A DNA stretch of 20,518 bases from Reclinomonas americana ATCC 50394 (Eukaryota > Jakobida > Jakobea > Jakobida): assembly GCA_048213135.1 (NCBI GenBank), contig PS015117.1:39460-59977 (forward strand), given 5' to 3'. Shown piece by piece: positions 8,801-18,775 of the stretch. A program made the translations under genes and the position numbers. The first letter of the stretch is position 1, and every line of letters begins with the position of its first letter. The notes under the pieces are model-generated. The model searched no databases, was not told the origin of the DNA, and saw only the letters and a list, made by a program, of their open reading frames with translations.

Positions 8801-11800
8801 TGCAGCGTGGTGGCCTTCAGCTCCAACGACGAGTACTTGTCGCTTGCCTCGCGCAAGTCCTTTTCGAGCAGCTGTTGCGCTGTCTGCCGCTTCGACAGCT
8901 CGCTGTTGGCCGTGGCAAGTTCCTGAGCGAGACGACTGCGCTGGCGATTGGCCTCGCTGATTTGCCGATCCACGTCCTCCTGCTGCTGGCGACGCTCGAG
9001 TTGCAACGCATCCATGGCGGCACGCAGACGCGACAACTCCATGTGCTGCGAGGAGATTTGTTGGTCGCGATCACGCAGCACCTCCTCGTCCTGCGACATG
9101 GCCGAGGCGTGCGCGCGCAGAGCCTCGCGCTCGTGTGCCAGGTCTTCCTCCAGCTGCGGGGGTGGGTGGGAAGGAGAAGGTAAGGGTAAGGAGAAGGGAA
9201 GAGAAGGGGAAGGGAAAGGGAGGGGAAGGGAGGGAAAGGGAGGGGAGGGAAGGAGAAAATAAGCGGGATTTTAGGAAGGAGAAGGGAAGGGTAAGGAAGG
9301 AGAGAGGGATTGCGGCGAAGGACGGAGGGGAAGGAAAATGAACGACGAGGAAGAGAAACGAGTTGAAGGCGAATGTCGGGAAGATGAGGGCAGAAGGCAA
9401 AAGAAGCAGAAGGAAATGGGAAGGAGGGGATGACAGCAGAAGGAAAAGGTAGGGAAAGAAGGCGAGGAAGGAAACTAAGTCAAAGGAAAGAGTTGGGTAG
9501 AGACGTGATGCAGAGGAGATGAGGAAGGGGAGGAGATAAGGGAAAGACAGACAAACAAATAGACAGACAGACAGACAGACAGAAAGACACAGGCACACGT
9601 GCACACACACAAACACACACTCTCTCACACAAACACACACTCACACACACACACGCACGAGCGCACGGAGACATCGCGTGACCAATATTACAAACCTGCG
9701 CACACAAGCGATCGGCATGTTCTCTCCTGTCGCGCTCATCTGCCACCTGGCTCATGAATTCCACAGCCTCGTTCTCCAGCCGGTTCACACGCTCCTCCAG
9801 TTGCGAGCGCACCCGCTGCGACTGCGTGTACTTTTGCTGCTCCTGCGACAAATCCTGTTCAAGTTGCTTCAGCGCAGCGGATTGCTGAGCAAGAAGGGCC
9901 TGCTGGTCGGAGAGCTTCTGCCGACATCTGCATGGAGTGGAGATGAAGTGAGCATCATCATCAGCACGGCGGGAAGTGGAGACTCGGGAGAATCCTCACC
10001 GGGAGAGCTCCGTCGACAGCGACTCGCGTGCCAAGCGCGCCTCGTGCACACTGCTCTCCAACGATCCAATCTTCTGACGCGCCTCATCCACCGCAGCGTC
10101 CTTCTTTGCCAACAGCGTGCGCAAGTGGATGGATTCGTTCGACGACTGCATGTTGGTGGCGACGGCCTCGGACAGCTGCGCCTGCAACTGCGAGCTGCGC
10201 GCCGTCAACGTGTCCACCGCGGTCTGCCATTCCTTGGCCTCCCCACGCAGTGCTGCGCGAAGACAAGTGAGCTGTGCGTCTTGACGACATGCTACAACCA
10301 TTGAATAAAGACGCAACAGGCGATCTCGGTCTCCAGATCCTCCCGCTGCTCCTCTGACGCGCGCAGCTTTTGCTGCAACGACGAGAGCCGCTCCTCCGCT
10401 CCCTGGCGTTCCCGATCATTGGCATCGCGCACCGCCTGCAGCTGCTGCAAGAGGCTATCGCGCGCCTGCCGCAACGTCTCCAGATCGCGCGACTGTCGCG
10501 AGACTTGTTCCGTGAGATCTTGTTCCCGTGCGTCCCAGTCTTGCGACGACTGTGGCACACACAAACAAAACGTCAGGTCTCATAAACCTCTTCCCCAGCC
10601 TCCCTCCACCCAAGCACAAACCTCGTGCAACTCGCTGCGTGTGTGCTCGAGCGCCAATTGCAGGCTCTTGATGCGTTCCAGCGTGGATGCCGACGAGGTG
10701 TTGCGCTCGTGCTCCAGGGCCGCCTCGAGAGAGCGGCACAACGACTCGGCCGTCTCGCGCTTCCGCCTCTCCTCGCTCAGCGTGTCCTCCAGCGTGCGCG
10801 TATCTTCACGCGCAATCGACAACTTGGCGGTGATGTCGGCTCGATCCTGTTCCACGGCGTTGCGGTCGATTTGAACTTGTCGCAAGTCGGCAGTGATGCG
10901 CGACAGTTGATCCTGCAACTGCGTGAGGCGCAGTTGCTGCTCGCTGATGGCCTGACGAGCCTTGCTGAGCTCCGCTTGTGCGCCCTCCTTCTCCAGGCGC
11001 TCCTCCGCCAGCTCGTGCTCAGCCGTGGTGGCTCGCCGCCGGGTCTCCTCCAGCGCCACCTCGCGCTTGCTGACCAGGCCGCGCAAGTGAGCGTTCTCAG
11101 CTGTTAGGCGCTCCGTCGTGCTGCCGGCCTGACCCATGTGCGATTGCAGCAGGGAGACCTGCGAGCCGAGTTCGTCGGCACTCTGACGCCACTGCGTCAC
11201 CTCGTTGGTGAGGGCCAGCACACGCGTCTCTACATCGGCACGGTGCTGCTCGCTGGCCGTCAGTCGCTGCTCCAGAGCCGCAATGCGCTGCGACGACAGT
11301 GCGCGCTCCGACTCGAACCGACCCTCCAACTCTGTCAGCGCCGCCTGCAACTCGTCGCACTGCGAGCGCGCGACGTTGGCCTCACTGCGCGCCTTGGCAA
11401 GATCGGCATTGACGGCATTCAACGACTCCTTGGTGATCGACAGGCGGCCACTGGCCTGCGCGTGCTCCTGCTCCTCGGCCAGCAGCTTGAGTTCCAGCTC
11501 CTTGACGCGCGCGGCACGATCCTCGGCCACGCTGCGCAACCGAGCCACCTCCTTATTCAGTGCCTCGACCTGCTCGCCGGTCGACTTGGCCAGTCGCTGC
11601 GCCAGCGTCAGGTCCGAGTCGAGACGTGCGGCCTCGGCGGTGGCCTCGGAGAGCGCGCTACCGGCCGACGCCAGTTCCGCCTCCAGCATGGTGATCCGCG
11701 CGCGATGCTGCGCGGTCTCCGATTGCGCGTCAGCCAGCCGCGTCTGGTACTTGCTCAACTCGTTCGACACGCTCTGCTGCTCCAGACTGCGCTTGTCGAC

Positions 11801-14800
11801 AACGCCCTCCAGGTCGGCCAGGCGGGAGCTCAGCGATTGCACCTCGGATTCCAACTCGCCGACGCGGGTTTGCAGGGCGTTGCCGCGGCTGGTGGCGCGG
11901 GCCAGCGAACTCTGCGCAAAAGGGGAAGGAGGGGAAGAGGGAAAAGGGAGAAGAGGGAAGAGAGGTGAGAAGAGGGGGAGAAGACGAGGAGAAGGGGGGA
12001 AAGGGGGAGAAGGGGGGAGAAAAAAGGGAAGAAAGGAGAGAAAGGGGGAGAAGAGGAGAGAAGGAGGAAGGAGAGAGCATGTATGGACAATAACAAAAGA
12101 AGTCATGCTGAGGGTGGAAGAGGATACAGAGGTGAAAGAGAAGGACGAGGAACGCGAAAGATGTGAGCACAGACAGACAGAGACAAGCATGTGTAAATGG
12201 AGGACGGCGAGAGGAGAATGAGATCAAGATGAGTATGCCAACGCACCTGTGAGTTTGCCAGCGACCGCTGCAGCTCGGTGATTGACGACGCACGCTCGTC
12301 GGCCGTCACGCGATACACTTGCAGTTCGCGCTCCAGCGAGGCCACCTTGGCACGCAGTTCGGCGCGCTCAGCATCCAGTGCCGCCACACGCTCCTGCAGT
12401 GCCGCGGCGCGATCGACGGCCGCCGACGAGTCCGAATCGTGAGCGAGGCGCGCTTGCGCCAGCTCATCTTGCAGTTTGTCGCGCTGCGAGGTGACATCGG
12501 CCAACTCGGCATCGAGGGCGGCCACACGCTGTCGCAGCTCGCCCTCCGAAGCACGCGTGGCATTCAGCTGCTTGGTGCTGTCGGCCAAATGCGCCGACGT
12601 CTGCTGCTGCTCGTTGCGCGCCTGCGACAACTCCACACCCAGCGCGCGCACACGCTCCTTCAGCTCGTCGCGCTCACGCTGCGCCTTGTCACGCGCCGCT
12701 CCGTGCTCGACCAGTCGATTGTTGAGTGATGCCACGGCCGTCTCCAGCTCGGCCACGTGCGTCTCCGCACTCGCCAGCTTCTTCTCTAGTGCACCGACAG
12801 CTGCCTTGGCTGATCCGACTTCACGCTCCTGAGCGGCCTTCATCGACGCCAGCTCCTTGTCGGCATTGTCGCAGCGGATGGAAAGCTGCGTGAGATCGCG
12901 CTTGGCCGCCGCCAGAGTCTCGCGCGCAGCAGCCAGCTCTGTGGCCAGTTGGTCGCGCTCGCTCGTAGTGTCCGCGCTGTGATTCGCAAAAGAAATGAGA
13001 TGTATGGACACGGGAAGAGAGAAGGGAGAGAGAAGGGAGAGAGAGACAAGGAGAGAAGTCAGAGAAGGGAGAGAAGGAAGATAAGGGAGAGAAGGGAGAG
13101 AAGGGAGAGAAGGGAGAGAAGGGAGAGAACTAAAAAAGAGAGAGCGAGAGAGAGAGAGAGAGAGATTAGGAAAAACTAACAGCGAGAAAGACTGCAACAG
13201 AAAGACAGACAGTGAGACAGACAGTGAGGAAGACACATGAAGGAAGGCGGACAGAGAAACCGACGGGCAGAGTGAAAGACAGACAGAAAGGACAACAGAG
13301 GGACAAGGAGAGAAGGGGGAGGTGGGAGCGAAAGACTGAGAGAGAGAGAGAGGAAGAAAGAAAGAAAGAGAAATGGGGACAAAGGCAAGCGTGTCTCTCT
13401 CTCTCTCTCTGTGTCCCTCTGTCTCGCCTTCTCTCTTTTCTATCTTCATCTCTCTGTCTTTGTCTCCCTTCTCTCTTTCTCTCTCTCTCTTTCCATGTTT
13501 GCCTGCCTCTCTCTGACTCTGGGACAAAACCCTTCCCTTTACACACTCACCACTGCTGTGCCAAAGCCAATCGCTCTGCTCGCAAATCCTCCAACTCCTT
13601 GTGCAACTGCGTCGTCTTGTCGGTCTCCTTGCCGGCGCGCTTCTCGCTCTGCTCGAGCTGCATACGCAGTTTCTCGCACTGCAAGCACACGAGTGAGCAA
13701 GCTACGACGCATCCACTTGTTCAATCCTCCCACGTACCTCGCGCGCCATGTCGGCCAGCTTTTGGCCCTTGCTCTCCGAGTCGCCGCGGAATCCGTCGAG
13801 TTCCACTCGCAGCGCCGCAATCGTGGCGTCACGCTGTGAGACGACACCCTGTGCCTCCACCAGCTGCTCCTTCAGGCGCTCCAGTCGCTCCGACAAGTCG
13901 GTGCGCTCGTGCGCCGAGTTCAGTTGCAGCTGTGCATACTGCTTCTTCAACTCCACCACCTCCTCCTCGTGCTCGCGGCGGTGCAGGTCGGCGTCGACCA
14001 CCAGGCGCTGTAGTGGGGAAGGGAGGGAAGGCGAAAGGGTGAGGGCGAGCGAAAGGGGAAAGGAAGAGGAAGATTAAGAGGGAAAGGAAGAGTTCTCAGA
14101 AACAAAGAAAAAGAGGTCAACTGAAGAGGGAGGCGTGAGGGAGAAAGAGATGACAGAGAGCTTGAGAATACCGAAGAAAAAGGCATATACAATGAGAAGA
14201 GAATATGCAGAGGGCGGAGAGGAAACGAGGGGGCAATACGTCAGAAAGTAAATAGCAGGGCGGGAGGGCAGACAATGGCGACATGAGAAATCAGGAGACG
14301 AGGAGGGAGGATTGAGAGGCGAGGTAAGAGTTGAAGAAGGAAGAAGTGGAGAACTACGACCAACAGAAAGAAAGTGTGTGCGTGACAAGGGCGAGTGGAG
14401 GGGGAGAAAGATAACCAACCCAAACTTTCTCCTATCTATCTCTCTCCCTCTCACAGACCTCACGCTCATCACGAACGGCGTCGAGTGCCGCCTGCATGGA
14501 CTTGAGGCGGTCCTCGACAGACCGCGAGTCCCCGTCGTGTCGCGACTGCAAGTCGGCCAGCTCGTTCTCCGCACGCCTCTTGGCGGCGGTGACGGCAGCC
14601 AGATCCTTCTCCACCGTGGCCAAGCGCTGTCGCAGCGAGTCAATCTCCTGCTGTCGAGCATGCGCCTCCGTATCGGCCTTGGCCAGTCGCTCACGCAGGC
14701 TCTGCGCTTCGGCACGCAACCGCTCCACATCGCCCGTCAGCACGCCGATGCGTTCCTTGTCGGACTCGGTGGAGGCCTCGTACTCGGAGCGAAGGTGCGC

Positions 14801-17800
14801 GAGTTCGACAGCAAGACGGCGGCGTTCCTGGGGGTGGGAGAGAGAGGTTTAGGGAAGGGAGGAAGGGAGGTGGGGAGAAGGAGGGTGAAAGATGCGGGCA
14901 GGACGGATAAACAGACATGGCGGGAATTGAAACAACCAGGGACAAGAGTGAGCGGAGAGCAAGCAGGAGGAACCTGAGACGCAAGCTGTCAGACAAAACG
15001 AGAGTAATAAGAGAAGGATGGGCAGGGAGGGAGTGAGAGAGTGAGACAAAGATAATAGAGAGCACGCGAAGAGAGGAAAGTGACACGCAGGTCGCACAAT
15101 GAAAACGAGGGTAAGAAGAGAAGAGTCGGCAGAGGGAGGAAGAGAGGAAGAGAGTGAGAGAAAAGTGAACGGAGGGAGCTGGTGATGGGAGAAACTGAGA
15201 CGCAGGCCGTCAGACGAAAAACGAGGGAACTAAGAGAATGATGGGCAGAGGGAGGGAGTGAGAAAGGAAGAGCGAGAGAGAGTGTGTGAGAGTGAGACAA
15301 AGAGAATAGAGAGAGCAGGTGGAGGGTAGAAACCGTGACGAAGGCCGTGAGTCGACATACGAGGGTAATATGAGAAGAGTTGGAAGTGGGAGAGAGTGGA
15401 AGAGAGCGAGAGTCTCTGTGTCTGCCAAAAAAGGGGCCGAGACGAGAGAGACAGGACTGCAGAGGACGAGTGACATGAAGCAGATGATGATAGTCTTGAA
15501 ATGTAGCGCCAACCACATGATGTGCTCATGATGCCAAGAGAGCAATGCTGGCGTGAGAAGAGCCGTGGCTCGCCTTTCTCTCGCCACACACCATGGCCAC
15601 ATTCCCTCCCACTCGCCACCACCCACCTGATGCGACTGCTCCAGCTCCGCCTCCACCTCGGCCAGTCGTCCCTGCGTGCCCACAATCGCGTGCGACAATC
15701 CCTCTAATTCCGTAATCGCACGTTCCTTGGCGCTCTGAATCATCTTTGAGTCGCCGGACAAGTGCTCGAGCTCCCTTTCGAGTTCCGCAATGCGCTGAGC
15801 AGCAACCTGCGATTCGCTCTTGCGCTCCGACGTCGTGCGCATCAGGTCGGTTTTCAGACGTTCTGAGTATGCGTGAATTGTAACTCAGTAAATCGCCAAC
15901 CAATGCGACCTGCAATTGTTTGTAGACAAGACGACGCAACGTCGCTCCTCGTTGGCCTGGTTCAGCTCCTGCTGCAGCGCACTGAGACGTGCCTCTGCGG
16001 CCTCCAAGTCGGTCGAACGCCTCTTCGACAACGAATCGCTCTTGGCATGGTCCGCGCGCAGTGCCGTCAGCTGGTTTTGCAGATTCGCCTGACAATCGAA
16101 ATGTGTGTCAGCAAAACACGCACACGAATCAACACATTTGATTGTGACGCACCACTTCGGCCTTGGCCTCTGCAAGACGATCAGCAGCTGCCTTGCCCTC
16201 GCGCTGGCGCAATTCTTGCTCGGTTTTCAGTTCGCCCTCCAGCTCCACCACGCGCGCCTCCAGCTCGACAACGCGAGCATTGGAGGCCTTCAAAAGGCCC
16301 TCCAGTTCGTGAATGCGAGCCGATTGCTTCAGCGCGGTGGCCTCGGCCTCTGCTAACTCAGCATCGAGGCTCTCATTCGAAGCCTGCGCTTGTTTCAGCT
16401 GCTGCTCCAATGCTGTGGAAACGACAGAGGAAAAGGGGGGTCAGAAGCGAACAAGTCGTCGTCGGGAAAGAATTGTGAGGAAAGGGAACCTTGACGGGCA
16501 TCGGTGAGCTCGGCCACGGAGCGACTCCTGTCGCCAGTGACTTCGTCGTGTCGCGACTTCCACTCATTCAGCTCGGCGCGAAGTTGCTCGGCGGAGTGCG
16601 CGTGTTCGGCGGATTGGGCCAGTGCGGCTTTGAGGTCGTTCTGCAAATGGGGGAGAAGGGGGTGAGGGAAGGGGGAAAGGGGAAGGGGAAGGGGAAGGGG
16701 AAGGGGAAGGGGAAGGGGAAGGGGAAGGGGAAGGGGAAGGGGAAGGGGAAGGGGAAGGGGAACGGGAATGGAATGCGAAAGGCCAGGGAATGTACATGGG
16801 GGAAAGGAGGACAAGAACAGACAGAGAAGGGAACATGGAAGGGATGAGTGGGTACGGGGTTGGGAGAAAAAATGGATGAAGTGCGTGTGTATGCGAGAGA
16901 GAGAGAGAGAAGAGAGTGTTGGCACGGATCAAATCAACGAGCAAGTGCAAGAGGAGAGAAGGAATAAGAGAAGAAGCGGTGACGAGTAACGACTGACAGA
17001 AAGAAGACAAAGACGTGATCACGTTAGACGGCAGGGGGCAAAAGAAAGAATGCACGACGATGAGAAGAGCAAAGTCGAGTGCTTACCTGCAACTTGGCAA
17101 TCTGCGCCTGCTGCGCAGCATCACGCTCGGCAGTTCGCGCCCTCTCCTCCGCCAGCGCACGCTCAAGCGACGCAGCACTGCCAGCCGAGTGCTCACGATC
17201 GGCAGACAGCACGTCGAGACGACGGGTCAGCGTCTCCACTTGGAGACGATATTCCTCGATCGTGGTTTCGTGGCGAATCACCGTGCTCCGCAACTCGCCC
17301 TGCGACGAGGCGAAGTGAGGGACGAGAGAGGGAGGAGGGAGCGGGGGAGAAGAGAGAGATACAAAGAGACATGTTTGTCTTTGCTTCTTTGCCTCTCTTC
17401 TGGAGTGTTCTTTCACTCTATTTTTCTTCTCTTCTCTTCTCCTTCACCTCTGTGAGAAAAAATGAGGTAATGTGGTTGAATACCAAACACAGCAAGAGAG
17501 GGCAAAGATGAGAGAAAAGATGAGGTAATGAGGCTGGTGCGAACACCAGACACAGCAAGAGAGTGCAAAGACGAGGTAATGAGGCTGGTGTGCACACCAG
17601 ACACGGTGAGAGCGACGACTGTAGATAAGATAAAAGATAAGACAGGTCGTGTACACCATGAAGGGAATGTACAAGGCACAGTGAGGGCTGCAAACCAGAG
17701 ACACATGCACAAGTGAGACGAGACGCGGAGAAAGAGAAGAACACAGTGTGGGATGAGGTGGTCAGATTGTGTGCTGCGCCCTGGGTGTGTATCGTGCTTT

Positions 17801-18732
17801 GCGACAAATACGCACCGTCAACTGCCTCTCCTTCTCCAACGAGCTCAGCGTGTACGTGTGCTCCGTCCGCAGCTCCGAGTACTCATGATGCGTGGCCGTC
17901 AGCTGCGTCTCCACCGTGTGCAACTCCTGACGCAGCTGCGCAACCGTGGCGTCGGTGGCCGACGTGTCCGACAGGCGCACACGAAGCTGGCCATTCTCCG
18001 CCTCCAGTGGTGCGATGCGCTGTCGCACAGCGGCCAGTTCGGCTTCGAGGGCCGACTGCACAAGCAAACAACACGTGAGCAAAGTACTCCCTTCCTCCTT
18101 CCTTCCTCGTTGAGACGCACCTTCTCCGCCCGCAACGAGGCCACCAACGCCTCCAACTCGGCCACCCTCTCGCGCAGCCGTAAGACCTCGGCCTCGAGTT
18201 CCTCCAGTCGTGCGCCGCCAAGTCGTATGATCTCCGCCTCGTACCAGTCACGCATGGTGTCGACCTCCTCCAGCTGCGTCTCCACCTCCACCACGCGGCG
18301 CTCGAGGAAAGCGTAGCGCGCAGGATCAATCTTCTCGCGCCAGTAGTTGATTTGTGGGAAGTTGCGCAGGCGGGCGGCGCGTGCCGCATACTGCAGCGTG
18401 TTGTGCGTCTCGGCGGCCTCGACCACATCGGGGGTGGCGCAGGCCACCATGAGCGTGCGGCAATTGCCACCAAAGCAGCGATGGAGCAGCGTGGTCAGTT
18501 TGGCGTCGCGATACGGGACGTGCGAGGGAGGCGGCGGTGGGCCGCCCTTGGTCAGCGCCATGATCACGCGCGAGAGTGTGAGCATGTCCTTGTTATCCTT
18601 GGCGGTGCCGGAGCCCGCCAGGTCCACAAAGTCGAATTGGGAGAGGACGGGTTTGTAGGCTAAAGGGGGACGGGGAAAAGGGGGAGGAGAAAAGGGGAAG
18701 GGATGTGAGGTGACACAAAGGAGAGAGGGAGG

Positions 18733-18775
<43 letters not shown>

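Larger units (their letters stand above)
5881..9153 (-). other. Distal coiled-coil tail (about residues 2017-2802)
   Basis: Five phase-0 exons of 321-570 bp code further coiled coil. Three clear Trp motifs lie here: VWRASAES (Trp codon 8740-8742), EWRRAADSFSKSAED (7982-7984) and DWRDMAESQRKRAED (7276-7278). All junctions within this part are phase 0, so these exons could be lost or duplicated without breaking the frame. Confidence 0.87.
9696..12976 (-). other. Central coiled-coil tail (about residues 1104-2016)
   Basis: Five exons, including the two longest (730 bp and 1,290 bp), code uninterrupted heptad coil with hardly any Pro or Gly. Trp motifs occur at TQWRQSADE (11189-11191) and KEWQTAVDT (10227-10229), and a weaker QDWDAREQD in exon 10549-10318. 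The exon junction 10318/10252 uses the unusual GTTGCGTC donor and a 65-bp intron. An earlier AG would give only 26 bp, which is too short to splice. Confidence 0.87.
13551..18342 (-). other. Neck and proximal coiled-coil tail (about residues 359-1104)
   Basis: After the neck linker the chain passes through WREKIDPARYAFLERRVVEVE, then into heptads rich in Leu, Glu, Ala and Arg. Ten exons (the end of 18659-18121 through 13678-13551) carry it, mostly 120-370 bp each. One Trp motif (NEWKSRHDE, Trp codon 16560-16562) lies here. No globular domain is visible. Dimerisation through the coil is expected from the family. Confidence 0.85.

Noticed and set aside
9541-9660. Regularly spaced repeats as a CRISPR array
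   Set aside because: They are tetranucleotide and dinucleotide microsatellites without unique spacers, in a eukaryotic intron.
10292-10317. A 26-bp intron ending at GGTTGTAG
   Set aside because: It keeps the frame but is far shorter than any other intron here (minimum 59 bp). The AG at 10253 is also in frame and gives a normal 65-bp intron.
16679-16762. GGGGAA array as an internal telomere repeat
   Set aside because: I know of no eukaryotic telomere with this unit, and it lies inside an intron of an intact gene. A simple microsatellite explains it.
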